Positions 33,583 through 42,291 of a stretch of 55,285 nucleotides of DNA are shown here, piece after piece (position 1 is the stretch's first letter; every line of letters begins with the position of its first letter). The translations under genes and the position numbers were made by a program. The notes under the pieces were generated by a model. The model made no database searches. It was not told where the DNA came from and was given only the letters and a program-made list of their open reading frames with translations. This DNA is from Streptomyces lushanensis (GTDB taxonomy: Bacteria; Actinomycetota; Actinomycetes; Streptomycetales; Streptomycetaceae), in assembly GCF_001700515.1 (NCBI RefSeq), contig NZ_MAUD01000112.1, positions 1-55,285 of the forward strand, given 5' to 3'.

Positions 33583-34869
33583 TCATCGCCCGCTCCTGCT
33601 GCCACGCCTGCCAGGGCGCCGGGGCGCACGGCCCCGCGCCGTCCCGCCGGGACGCGCCGCGGGCGGCAGTGCCGTGCGTGGCACGGGCGGACGCGCCGCG
33701 CGCGACGCGGTCCGCCCTTCCTTGCCGCGCGCACCCGGCAGAGCGCGGGCGGCACGCTCCTGACGGAGGCAGCGGCGCAGCGTCTCGGGATCGAGCCCTT
33801 CGTTGCACGCCTGGTGGAGTAGTTGCGCGAAGACATACCGCGGGTCGAGACGCAGGGCGAGTCCGAGGGCGACCCGGGCGGCCGGTTCGTCACCGGTGGA
33901 CCACGCGACCCAGCCGGCCAGGGTGAGCGGGGCGGTCGCGTGTTCCGCGTAGGGGCCGACGCAGCGACGGGAGAGCGCGCGCCAGAGCCGCAGAGCCGAC
34001 TCGGCCCGCGGCCCCTCCATCCACTCCGCGGCCCGGTCCCGTGTCTCGCGGTCCTGGAGCCCGAGGATGACGGCCGCCGCCTCGTCATGGCTGATGAGCC
34101 GGTCGTCCTCCACATCCATGTCGGCTTCTCCCCCGCGCGGCGCCTCCCCGAGCCGCTTCATCAGCGTGCGCGCCGTCCGCAGTGTCTCCGCACCGACCTG
34201 TTCCCGGCTGCCTCCGATCAGGATCTTCGGCACCAGGGCCGCGCCCGCCTCGTCCAGCGCCCGCTCCTGGTCAACGGCGGCGGGCGTCCGCCAGGGCGAC
34301 AGGCGCGCCTCCATCTCGCGCAGCGAGCCGCGCACCTGGACCCCGGCATAGGTGGCCGCCGCGGCCATCACGGACGTACCGGGCAGGGCCAGGCCGGTTC
34401 CCTCCGGCGGACAGCAGCGGACATCGGGGCAGCAGTAGGACCAGAAACGGCCGTCGGAGATGCAGAGCACCTCGTACACGGGGACATCGAGGCCCCCGCA
34501 CGCGGTACGCAGCCCCTGCGCCAGCGGGCGGAGCCGCTCCATCACCTGCCGGCCCGTCCCGCCCTCCGCCGGATCCTGGCAGAGGAAGACGACAATGCCG
34601 TCCGGGCGGGAGCCGCGCCGCGCGCTTCCTTCGATGAGGGACTCCGCGAGCTGCTCGGCCACCGGCGGCCATTCCTGCGGCGAGCGCGGGATGCCGAGCC
34701 TGAGGCGCCCGCCGAAGCGTCCGTGGTCGCCGTGCAGCGCGACCATGACGACGGAGTCGGTGGGATGGAAACCGAGCAAGTACGGGAGGGCGTCGGCGAG
34801 TTCCGCGGGACTGCGCAGGGTGATCTGCGGGCGGTCGGCGGATCCGGTCGGTTCGTGGTGCTTGTTCAT
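33583..34869 (-). CDS. DUF4192 domain protein
   Basis: 428 residues. The family is common in actinobacteria; typical segments are ITLRSPAELADALPYLLGFH and YEVLCISDGRFWSYCC with clustered cysteines. The last 60 residues are an Arg/Pro/Ala-rich basic tail of low complexity. Function is not established. It is divergent from the recQ-like gene, sharing a 109-base region that holds a perfect palindrome with two DnaA-box-like sequences. The start ATG has a weak ribosome-binding site. Confidence 0.85.
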   Translation of the reverse strand: MNKHHEPTGSADRPQITLRSPAELADALPYLLGFHPTDSVVMVALHGDHGRFGGRLRLGIPRSPQEWPPVAEQLAESLIEGSARRGSRPDGIVVFLCQDPAEGGTGRQVMERLRPLAQGLRTACGGLDVPVYEVLCISDGRFWSYCCPDVRCCPPEGTGLALPGTSVMAAAATYAGVQVRGSLREMEARLSPWRTPAAVDQERALDEAGAALVPKILIGGSREQVGAETLRTARTLMKRLGEAPRGGEADMDVEDDRLISHDEAAAVILGLQDRETRDRAAEWMEGPRAESALRLWRALSRRCVGPYAEHATAPLTLAGWVAWSTGDEPAARVALGLALRLDPRYVFAQLLHQACNEGLDPETLRRCLRQERAARALPGARGKEGRTASRAARPPVPRTALPPAARPGGTARGRAPRRPGRRGSRSGR

Positions 34870-34906
34870 GGCTCGACCGTCCCGCAGCGGGCGAAATCCC
34901 GCGACC

Positions 34907-34930
34907 CCTGTGGATAACGTTATCCACAGG
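34907..34930. promoter_or_regulatory. Perfect 24-bp palindrome built from two inverted DnaA-box-like 9-mers
   Basis: Both halves carry TTATCCACA: on the plus strand at 34920-34928 and as its complement at 34909-34917, embedded in a perfect palindrome 34907-34930. TTATCCACA is the classical bacterial DnaA box, and Streptomyces accept close variants. The element lies 37 bases from the DUF4192 start and 48 from the recQ start. It could bind DnaA or an unknown dimeric regulator. Confidence 0.7.
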
Positions 34931-34978
34931 CTGGTGGCCGCATTCGCGCTTGTCCGGGCCATCGGGTTGCATGGGGGC

Positions 34979-37150
34979 ATGACCAACGCAGACCGCGCGG
35001 CTCTCCGGGCCTCGGCCGATTCCGTACTCGCCCGCCTCGTCGGCGACGCCACCGGCGCCGCCCGGCTGCGCGAGGACCAGTGGCGGGCCATCGAGGCGCT
35101 CGTCGCCGACAGGCGCAGAGCGCTGGTGGTCCAGCGGACGGGATGGGGCAAGTCCGCGGTGTATTTCGTGGCGACCTCCCTGCTGCGGGAGCGCGGCGCG
35201 GGCCCGACGGTGATCGTCTCGCCGCTGCTCGCGCTGATGCGCAATCAGGTGGAGGCCGCCGCCCGAGCCGGGATCCGGGCCCGGACGATCAACTCGTCGA
35301 ACGCGGAGGAGTGGGACACGATCCAGGACGAGGTGGCCGCGGGAGAGGTCGATGTCCTGCTGGTCAGCCCGGAGCGGCTGAACAATCCGGACTTTCGCGA
35401 TCAGGTCCTGCCCCGGCTCGCCGCTGCGACGGGACTGCTGGTGGTGGACGAGGCGCACTGCATCTCGGACTGGGGCCATGACTTCCGTCCGGACTACCGG
35501 CGGCTGCGCACGATGCTCGCGGAGCTGCCGTCCGGTGTGCCGGTCCTCGCCACCACGGCCACGGCGAACTCCCGGGTGACCGCCGATGTCGCCGAGCAGT
35601 TGGGCACGGGGGCGGGGACGGACGCGCTCGTGCTGCGCGGACCGCTGGACCGGGAGAGCCTCAGTCTCCATGTGCTCCGGCTGCCGGACGCGGCGCACCG
35701 GCTGGCGTGGCTGGCCGATCATCTCGGCGAGCTGCCCGGCTCCGGGATCATCTATACGCTGACGGTCGCGGCGGCCGAAGAGGTCACGGCGTATCTGCGG
35801 CAGTGCGGGCACACCGTCGCCTCGTACACCGGGCGCACGGAGAACGCCGACCGTCAGCAGGCCGAGGACGATCTGCTGGCGAACCGGGTGAAGGCGCTGG
35901 TCGCCACCTCCGCCCTGGGCATGGGGTTCGACAAGCCCGACCTTGGATTCGTGGTGCATCTCGGCTCGCCCTCCTCCCCCATCGCCTACTACCAGCAGGT
36001 GGGCCGTGCGGGCCGTGGGGTGAAGCACGCCGAGGTGCTGCTGCTGCCCGGCAGGGAGGACGAGGCGATCTGGCAGTACTTCGCGTCGGTCGCCTTCCCG
36101 CCCGAGGAGATGGTCCGCCGCACGCTCGATGTCCTGGGCCGGGCCGAGCGGCCGTTGTCGCTGCCCGCGCTGGAACCTCTGGTCGAGCTGCGGCGTACGC
36201 GTCTGGAGACGATGCTCAAGGTGCTCGACGTGGACGGGGCGGTGCACCGGGTGAAGGGCGGCTGGACCGCCACGGGCCGGCCCTGGGCGTACGACACCGA
36301 GCGCTATGCCTGGGTGTCGCGTCAGCGCGAGACCGAACAGCAGGCGATGCGGGACTACGCGTCGACGGACGGCTGCCGGATGGAGTTCCTGCGGCGGCAG
36401 TTGGACGACGAGGAGGCTGTCCCGTGCGGCCGCTGCGACAACTGCGCGGGGACACGCTTCGAGGAGAAGGTGACCGCCGCCGCTCTCGACGCCGCGCGTG
36501 GTGAGCTGGGCAGGCCCGGTGTGGAGGTGGAGCCGCGCAAGATGTGGCCGACCGGGCTCTCGGCGGTCGGTGTCGACCTCAAGGGACGTATCCCGCCGGG
36601 CGAACAGTCCTTCTCCGGGCGGGCGTTGGGACGGCTGTCCGACATCGGCTGGGGCAACAGGCTGCGGCCGATGCTGGCGGCGCACGCCCCGGACGGCCCG
36701 GTGCCCGACGATGTGGTGAACGCGGTGGTGAGTGTGCTCGCCGACTGGGCCAAGGGACCGGGTGGCTGGGCCTCCGGCGCGGCCGGCGCGCCGCCCCGGC
36801 CCGTCGGGGTCGTCACCGTGGCCTCACGGAGCCGGCCCCGGCTCGTCGGCTCGCTCGGCGACCAGATCTCGCGGATCGGCAGGATGCCGCTGCTCGGGAC
36901 GGTCGGGTACGGGCCAGGGGCGGCCGACGCCCATGTCTCCCGCACCAACAGCGCGCAGCGGGTGCGCGCGCTGCACGAAGCACTGACCGTACCCGCCGAG
37001 CTGGCCGGCGCGCTCGTCTCGGCGGGCGGTCCCGTCCTGCTCGTCGACGATCTCTCGGACAGCGGCTGGACTCTCGCGGTGGCCGCCCGGCTGCTGCGCA
37101 AGGCCGGGGCGGAGGGGGTGTTTCCGCTGGTCCTCGCCGTTCAGGCATGA
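34979..37150 (+). CDS. RecQ-like DNA helicase with C-terminal phosphoribosyltransferase-like segment
   Basis: 723 residues. Superfamily 2 helicase with motif I RTGWGKS (53-59), DEAH box at 157-160 followed by the RecQ-type CISDWGHDFRPDYRRL, motif V TSALGMGFDKPDL and motif VI QQVGRAGRG. A RecQ zinc-binding region (CRMEFLRRQL...CGRCDNC) follows. No HRDC domain is seen. Instead the last 200 residues end in VLLVDDLSDSGWT (686-698), which matches the PRPP-loop of type I phosphoribosyltransferases. It would unwind DNA in repair or recombination. The role of the C-terminal part is unknown. The ATG at 34979 has a poor ribosome-binding site. Confidence 0.88.
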   Translation: MTNADRAALRASADSVLARLVGDATGAARLREDQWRAIEALVADRRRALVVQRTGWGKSAVYFVATSLLRERGAGPTVIVSPLLALMRNQVEAAARAGIRARTINSSNAEEWDTIQDEVAAGEVDVLLVSPERLNNPDFRDQVLPRLAAATGLLVVDEAHCISDWGHDFRPDYRRLRTMLAELPSGVPVLATTATANSRVTADVAEQLGTGAGTDALVLRGPLDRESLSLHVLRLPDAAHRLAWLADHLGELPGSGIIYTLTVAAAEEVTAYLRQCGHTVASYTGRTENADRQQAEDDLLANRVKALVATSALGMGFDKPDLGFVVHLGSPSSPIAYYQQVGRAGRGVKHAEVLLLPGREDEAIWQYFASVAFPPEEMVRRTLDVLGRAERPLSLPALEPLVELRRTRLETMLKVLDVDGAVHRVKGGWTATGRPWAYDTERYAWVSRQRETEQQAMRDYASTDGCRMEFLRRQLDDEEAVPCGRCDNCAGTRFEEKVTAAALDAARGELGRPGVEVEPRKMWPTGLSAVGVDLKGRIPPGEQSFSGRALGRLSDIGWGNRLRPMLAAHAPDGPVPDDVVNAVVSVLADWAKGPGGWASGAAGAPPRPVGVVTVASRSRPRLVGSLGDQISRIGRMPLLGTVGYGPGAADAHVSRTNSAQRVRALHEALTVPAELAGALVSAGGPVLLVDDLSDSGWTLAVAARLLRKAGAEGVFPLVLAVQA

Positions 37151-37363
37151 CATGAAGCACCAGTCGTACGACTGCGACCAAGGATATGACCGCCATAACC
37201 ACCCATTCCAGTCAACGGCGCCAATTGCTCGTTGCCGCACGCCCCCGCGCCAAGGAGAATTGACACCACCCCGCACGATCGCTCGCGGTCCGCAAGGGCT
37301 GTGCCGAGGTGCGCCCCCGTCCGACTCCGCCCGCACTGTGGGCGCGTATGCGAAGGGAGCATC

Positions 37364-37993
37364 GTGACCTTCGGATTCGCTCCGTCCGCAGCCACTTCGA
37401 TCAACGGGCCGGCGGGTTCCGCCAACCGCCTTGCCAGGATGCTCGACCTCGACGAATGGGCGGCGGCGGGAATTCCGCTGCTGCGCAATCCGCGCGAGGT
37501 GGTCAGCGGTCTGCACAGCAGACACCGGCCGACTCCTGCGACCGCGGTCGTGGCCGTCCTCGATCATGAGGAACGGCTCGCCGCCAGCGCCTCGTTCGTC
37601 CCGCGGGCCGCGCCGGTGGACGGCTGGGAGTTCCGCAACGCGCTGCTGGCACATCTGCGCCGTGTCATCCCGCACGATCTGCGCCGTCGCACGCCCATAC
37701 GTACCGCCGTACTGCTCTACTGCCGTGAGGGCGACGAACGGTGGACGGAGGAGGACGGCGCCTGGATGTGGGGGCTGCGGGACGCCTGCACTCTGCACGG
37801 GCTGCGGTGCGGCGCGTACATCACGCTGACGCGCGGCGGCTGGCAGGTGCTGGGTGAGGAACGTGGAGGCCGTCGGCCCAACTCCATGTCCCCGCCGACC
37901 GATCTGGCGGAGACGGTGCTCGAAGCCGCTTCCTCTCCGGTGCGCGGAGGCGGCGTCGCCGTCGAGGCGCTGCGGCGCACGGCCGCCCGCTGA
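37364..37993 (+). CDS. Conserved-looking protein of unknown function
   Basis: 209 residues. No domain recognised. The GTG start has AAGGGAG six bases upstream, and codon usage is strongly coding. The sequence is soluble, with a likely alpha/beta core including AVVAVLDHEERLAASASF and IRTAVLLYCREGDERW. It lies 213 bases after recQ on the same strand, so it may share its transcript. The gap 37151-37363 shows no clear terminator. Confidence 0.75.
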   Translation: MTFGFAPSAATSINGPAGSANRLARMLDLDEWAAAGIPLLRNPREVVSGLHSRHRPTPATAVVAVLDHEERLAASASFVPRAAPVDGWEFRNALLAHLRRVIPHDLRRRTPIRTAVLLYCREGDERWTEEDGAWMWGLRDACTLHGLRCGAYITLTRGGWQVLGEERGGRRPNSMSPPTDLAETVLEAASSPVRGGGVAVEALRRTAAR

Positions 37994-38123
37994 CGGGAGC
38001 GGACGCACGGCCGCACATCGCACCGGGTGGCCGGAGGGTTTCCGCACGCGGGCGCACCACAGCGGCCCGGCCACCCCCTGAACGGGCAGCCGGGTCACGA
38101 CCGGGACGTACGGACGCACGGAC

Positions 38124-38141
38124 GCGGGCGTCAACACCCGC
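38124..38141 (-). terminator. Probable terminator of the Pro-rich protein gene
   Basis: A 7-bp stem (38124-38130 with 38135-38141), complete only in minus-strand RNA because one pair is U-G there and C-A on the plus strand. It lies 30 bases after the 38172 stop. Confidence 0.45.
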
Positions 38142-38171
38142 GCACCACACGCCGCACGGCTGTCGTACGGC

Positions 38172-38810
38172 TCAGACCCCCGCGCCGAGCACGGCGTTGA
38201 TCCGCTCGGAGTCACCGCACACGACCAGCAGCGCGGTGGCCCGCTCCCGGGCCAGCGGCAGCACCCGGGCGGCGACGGCGTCACCGCCGCCGTTGACGGC
38301 GACGACCACGACGGGCCGCGACTGCGCACGGGCGACAGCGGCGGCGTCGGCGAAGAACACGTCTTCGCGGGCGTCGTGCTGGGCCCAGTAGGAGGTCTCG
38401 CCGAAGGACAGCTCATGGGTGGCCCATGGGTGCTGTTCCCCGGTGGTGAGGACCAGGATGTCGCCCGGCGCCCGGCCCGCTTCGAGCAGCAGGTCGACCG
38501 CCTCTTCCGCGGCGTCGAGCGCCCCGCCCGCCGGAGCCGGGATCAGCTGGATCTGAGGAGCGGAAGGAGTGGTGGGCCCGGACGCCTTGGGCTGCCCGGC
38601 GGAGCTCTGCGAGCGCTGCGCCGGCGGCGCGGGCCTCGCGGGACCGGGCCCCGGGCGACCGGGACGCGGTGTGGCCGCGGAGCGCGGCCCGGGTACGGGA
38701 CGCGGACCGGGTACAGGACGAGGGGTCGGCGCGGTGCGGCCGGTGGCCGGGGTGGCGCTGGGACCCTGGGCTCTCTCGTGAATCTGAGGCTCCTGGGGGA
38801 TGAGAGGCAT
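38172..38810 (-). CDS. Protein with Pro-rich N-terminus and conserved C-terminal domain, unknown function
   Basis: 212 residues. The first 90 are Pro/Gly/Arg-rich with VPGPRPVPGPR-type repeats. The last 110 form an alpha/beta-like domain (ALDAAEEAVDLLLEAGRAPG, DILVLTTGE, VVVVAVNGG). The latter has a vague likeness to the C-terminal part of superfamily I helicases, but no ATPase motif is present. The ATG at 38810 is preferred, although no good ribosome-binding site precedes it; an ATG at 38846 is the alternative. It is convergent with the 37364 gene and downstream of rnhB. Confidence 0.65.
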   Translation of the reverse strand: MPLIPQEPQIHERAQGPSATPATGRTAPTPRPVPGPRPVPGPRSAATPRPGRPGPGPARPAPPAQRSQSSAGQPKASGPTTPSAPQIQLIPAPAGGALDAAEEAVDLLLEAGRAPGDILVLTTGEQHPWATHELSFGETSYWAQHDAREDVFFADAAAVARAQSRPVVVVAVNGGGDAVAARVLPLARERATALLVVCGDSERINAVLGAGV

Positions 38811-38962
38811 GGCTGGATGTCTATCAAACGCCGACGCCGGAGGCATCGGCGGGTGGGCGCGTTCTCGGCCCGGCCCGCGGCCAGGGGCACGCGGGCGAAG
38901 AGGTCACCGGTTGTTCCAGAAGTCGGACGGATCGGAAGTCGGAGGTACCGGAGTCGGACGTG

Positions 38963-39673
38963 TCAGAAGTCGAAGCCGAGTTGGCCCCCGCTTTCCATGG
39001 CCGCGGCCCCCACGGGGATCCGGATCTTCTTGAGGTGCCGCCACCTGGGCAGCGAGTCGAGATAGGCCCACGAGAGCCGGTGGTGCGGTGTCGGCCCCCG
39101 CTCCTCCAGCGCCGCCTTGTGCACCGGTGAGGGATACCCGGCGTTGGCACCGAAAGCGAAAGGAACGTACTCCTCGGACGCCATGCCCAGTTCGGCCATC
39201 AGCGCGTCCCTGCGCACCTTGGCGATGACCGAGGCCGCCGCCACGGAGACACAGGACTGGTCGCCCTTGATGACCGTACGCACCTGCCAAGACCCTCCGA
39301 GATAGTCGTGCTTGCCGTCGAGGATCACCGCGTCGGGCCGTACCGGCAGCGCCTCAAGGGCGCGTACGGCGGCGAGCCTGAGCGCCGCGGTCATCCCCAG
39401 GGCGTCGATCTCCTCCGAAGAGGCATGCCCGAGTGCGTGCGAGGTGACCCACTTCTCCAGCTCACCTGCCAGCTCCGTACGGCGCTTGGGGCTGATCAGT
39501 TTGGAGTCGGTGAGACCGGCCGGCGGTCTGCGCAGTCCGGTGATGGCGGCGCACACCGTGACCGGCCCGGCCCACGCTCCGCGTCCGACTTCGTCGACGC
39601 CGGCGATGATTCTGGCGTCGGTGGTGGCGCGCAGCGAGCGCTCAACGGTGTGCGTGGGTGGTTCGTACGGCAT
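38963..39673 (-). CDS. rnhB: Ribonuclease HII
   Basis: 236 residues. Cleaves RNA in RNA-DNA hybrids, including single ribonucleotides misincorporated in DNA. The motif [14 protein letters not shown] gives catalytic Asp27 and Glu28. ILDGKHD and SVIAKVRRD hold the other acidic residues of the DEDD set. The length is normal for the family. The ATG at 39673 lies just after GCAGGTG, a usable ribosome-binding site. The next gene upstream, tetR, ends 93 bases before the rnhB start on the same strand. Confidence 0.95.
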   Translation of the reverse strand: MPYEPPTHTVERSLRATTDARIIAGVDEVGRGAWAGPVTVCAAITGLRRPPAGLTDSKLISPKRRTELAGELEKWVTSHALGHASSEEIDALGMTAALRLAAVRALEALPVRPDAVILDGKHDYLGGSWQVRTVIKGDQSCVSVAAASVIAKVRRDALMAELGMASEEYVPFAFGANAGYPSPVHKAALEERGPTPHHRLSWAYLDSLPRWRHLKKIRIPVGAAAMESGGQLGFDF

Positions 39674-39766
39674 GGCACCTGCAAGGTTACGCCGCCGGAA
39701 CGCCGTGCGACAGACCGGGTACCGGCCGTCCTCAACAGCCTTGTCCGGCACGCCGCGCGGGATGCC

Positions 39767-40393
39767 TCAGCCGGTGCCCGACCGGAGCAGGGGCACCATC
39801 ACCTGATCGATCATCCCGGCGATCTCACCATCGGCCCATTCACTTCCGCACACCTTGGAACGGAACATCATCAGAGCCGGAATCACATCGCGGATCAGTT
39901 CACCGGTGGCGTCCGGGCGTACATCGCCGCGCTGGATCCCGCGCTTCAACACCTCCGAGAAGAGCCGGTAGGACGGCTCGATGACACCCTCGACGATCAG
40001 ACCGTGGAACCGTTCGGCGCTCGCCGCGTCGCATTCGTGAAGGACCGAACGCAGCGCGAATCCGGGCCGTGAGTACATCGCGTCCCGCACCAGGCGGCAG
40101 AGCTCGTACAGATCCTCGCGCACGCCCCCCCGATCGGGCGCCTCGTCGAGCGTGGGCAGCCCCGCCCGGAGCGCGTCGGCGACCAGATCCTCCTTGGAGG
40201 GCCACCGGCGGTACACCGCGGCCTTGCCGGTCCGGGCCCCGGCGGCGACGCCTTCCATGGTCAGCCCGTTCCAGCCGACCGTACTCAACTGCTCCAGCGC
40301 GGCTTCGAGGATCGCCCGCTCCAGCACGGGCCCGCGGCGCCGCAACGCCGCCGACTGCGACCGAGCGGTGGCCGCGGAGCGCGAAGAAACCAT
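39767..40393 (-). CDS. TetR-family repressor of the adjacent MFS exporter
   Basis: 208 residues. The N-terminal helix-turn-helix includes TMEGVAAGARTGKAAVYRRW, and a ligand-binding all-helical domain follows. The ATG at 40393 has GGAGAG five bases upstream. It is divergent from an MFS drug-exporter gene, with two large palindromes between them that are very likely its operators. It should repress both genes and release on binding an exporter substrate, as in TetR and QacR. Confidence 0.92.
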   Translation of the reverse strand: MVSSRSAATARSQSAALRRRGPVLERAILEAALEQLSTVGWNGLTMEGVAAGARTGKAAVYRRWPSKEDLVADALRAGLPTLDEAPDRGGVREDLYELCRLVRDAMYSRPGFALRSVLHECDAASAERFHGLIVEGVIEPSYRLFSEVLKRGIQRGDVRPDATGELIRDVIPALMMFRSKVCGSEWADGEIAGMIDQVMVPLLRSGTG

Positions 40394-40433
40394 CAGTAAC
40401 TCTCCATAGGGGACTGACACTCCGGAACGGCAG

Positions 40434-40461
40434 CTTCAGTGAACGCTTGCGTTCACTGAAG
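40434..40461. promoter_or_regulatory. TetR operator 1: perfect 28-bp palindrome
   Basis: 13-bp arms (40434-40446 and 40449-40461) around a TT centre. The core is AGTGAACGCTTGCGTTCACT. It lies 41 bases before the tetR start, in a position to block its transcription. Confidence 0.88.
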
Positions 40462-40485
40462 GGGACTCACTACCGTGAACTCAAC

Positions 40486-40505
40486 AGTGAACGGATGCGT
40501 TCACT
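40486..40505. promoter_or_regulatory. TetR operator 2 at the MFS promoter
   Basis: AGTGAACGGATGCGTTCACT shares both arms with operator 1 and is centred 48 bp away. It ends 24 bases before the MFS start codon. The shared arms show the same protein binds both. Confidence 0.88.
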
Positions 40506-40529
40506 AATTCACCTGTGGGGGATCCAGCA

Positions 40530-42086
40530 GTGACAACCTCTCAACTCGAAAAACGGAACGAACCACCGGGCGCGGCCCGTCGGAGCGGGCGCCCGGGGAT
40601 CGCCCTCACCGTCATCGCGGCCTGTCAGCTCATGGTCGTACTCGACGCGACCATTGTGAATATCGCGCTTCCGCATATCCAGGACGCTCTCAGCTTCTCG
40701 ACCACGGATCTCTCCTGGGTCCTGAGCGCCTACACCCTGACCTTCGGCGGTCTGCTGCTGCTCGGCGGCCGGGCCGGCGACATCCTGGGCCGCCGCCGGG
40801 TCTTCATGACCGGCATCCTGCTCTTCACCCTGGCGTCCCTTCTGGGCGGTTTCGCCCAGGAACCCTGGCAGTTGCTCGCCGCCCGTGCGCTCCAGGGGGT
40901 GGGCGGTGCGATCGCCTCACCCACCTCGCTGGCCCTGATCACCACCACCTTCGCCGAGGGACCCGAGCGGAACAGGGCGTTCGGCGTCTTCGCCGCCGTC
41001 TCCGCCGGCGGTGGCGCGATAGGGCTGCTGGCGGGCGGCATGCTCACCGAATGGCTCGACTGGCGCTGGGTCCTCTTCGTCAATGTACCCATCGGTGTGC
41101 TGATCGCGGTCCTCGCGCCGATGTACATCAATGAGTCCGAGCGCCATCCGGGACGCTTCGACATCGCGGGCGCCGCGACGTCCACGCTGGGCATGGCGTC
41201 GCTGGTGTACGGATTCATCCGCGCCTCCGAGGAAGGCTGGCGCGACTCGCTGACGCTCGGCGCGTTCGCGGCCTCGGTGGTACTGCTCACCATGTTCGCG
41301 GTGATCGAGTCGCGGGCGAAGGAGCCCATCACACCGCTGCGGATGTTCGCCGACCGGAACCGGTCGGGTACGTACGTCATCATGCTGAGCCTGGCCGCCG
41401 CGATGTTCGGCATGTTCTTCTTCATCGTCCTTTTCGTACAGAACGTGCTCGGATACAGCCCGATCCAGTCCGGTCTGGCCTTCCTTCCCGTAACGGTCGC
41501 GATCATCATCGGCGCCGGACTGTCGCAGCGCTTCCTTCCGGTGCTCGGCCCCAAGCCGTTCATGGTGACCGGTTCGGCCATCACCGGTCTCGGTCTCTTC
41601 TGGCAGACGCTGATCACCCCGGACAGCTCCTATCCGGGCGGCGTGCTCGGGCCGCTGCTGCTCTTCGGCTTCGGCATGGGGCTGAACTTCGTCACGCTCA
41701 CCCTGACCGCCGTCTCGGGTGTCGCGCAGCACGAGGCGGGTGCGGCCTCCGGGCTGCTCAACGCGAGCCAGCAGGTGGGAGGCTCTCTGGGGCTCTCGAT
41801 CCTGGTCACCGTCTTCGGTACGGCCAGCCGCAACGAGGCGGAGAGGCAACTGCCGTCGTTCATGGCGGAGGCGAGCCCGGCGCAGAAGGCGGAGCTGGCG
41901 AAGACCCATGAGCTGCCGGGGCGCTGGGGACACGAGGTGCTGACACAGGGCATCTCGACGGCCTTCATCGCGGCGGTGGCCATGGTGGCGGTCGCGCTGC
42001 TGACGGCGGCGCTGGTGATCCGGGTACGCAAGAGCGATCTGGAAGCACTCAGCGGCAAGGCGGAGGCGGCGGGTCCGGTGGCCTAG
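40530..42086 (+). CDS. MFS multidrug exporter, DHA2 family (14 helices)
   Basis: 518 residues with about 14 hydrophobic helices. Family motifs: LDATIVNIALPHIQ in helix 1, GGRAGDILGRRRVF (motif A) in loop 2-3, and GPLLLFGFGMGLNFV late in the protein. EmrB/QacA-like proton-driven efflux is expected; the substrate is unknown. The GTG at 40530 is chosen over one five codons earlier because GGGGGA sits eight bases upstream. It is controlled by the divergent TetR protein. Confidence 0.92.
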   Translation: MTTSQLEKRNEPPGAARRSGRPGIALTVIAACQLMVVLDATIVNIALPHIQDALSFSTTDLSWVLSAYTLTFGGLLLLGGRAGDILGRRRVFMTGILLFTLASLLGGFAQEPWQLLAARALQGVGGAIASPTSLALITTTFAEGPERNRAFGVFAAVSAGGGAIGLLAGGMLTEWLDWRWVLFVNVPIGVLIAVLAPMYINESERHPGRFDIAGAATSTLGMASLVYGFIRASEEGWRDSLTLGAFAASVVLLTMFAVIESRAKEPITPLRMFADRNRSGTYVIMLSLAAAMFGMFFFIVLFVQNVLGYSPIQSGLAFLPVTVAIIIGAGLSQRFLPVLGPKPFMVTGSAITGLGLFWQTLITPDSSYPGGVLGPLLLFGFGMGLNFVTLTLTAVSGVAQHEAGAASGLLNASQQVGGSLGLSILVTVFGTASRNEAERQLPSFMAEASPAQKAELAKTHELPGRWGHEVLTQGISTAFIAAVAMVAVALLTAALVIRVRKSDLEALSGKAEAAGPVA

Positions 42087-42223
42087 CCTCCGCGCCAGGG
42101 TCCGGCCCGGGGCGCGGGCCACGAACCCGGGCACGAACCCGGACACGGACCCGATCCCTGGCGCGGACCTGTGCGCGGGCACGGACCCGGGCGCGGGTCC
42201 GGCAGGGTTACGAGTGCGGGCAC

Positions 42224-42286
42224 GCGTACGGCACGCGTGTACGGGACGTCCCATGACCGGGCGTCCCGTACGCGCGTGCCGTACGC
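42224..42286 (+). terminator. Very long hairpin downstream of the MFS gene
   Basis: Arms 42224-42248 and 42262-42286 pair over 25 bp, with one U-G wobble (42238/42272) on the plus strand that would be A-C on the minus strand, plus three more C-G pairs inside the loop. The fit favours plus-strand RNA, so it probably ends the MFS transcript. It lies only five bases from the convergent DUF4153 stop. The stretch before it (42087-42223) is a low-complexity run of CACGAACCCGG-like repeats without a gene. Confidence 0.7.
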
Positions 42287-42291
42287 AACCG

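Noticed and set aside
42087..42223. CRISPR-like array
   Set aside because: The repeats are short, overlapping CACGAACCCGG-type units without regular unique spacers and without cas genes. Low-complexity DNA explains them.
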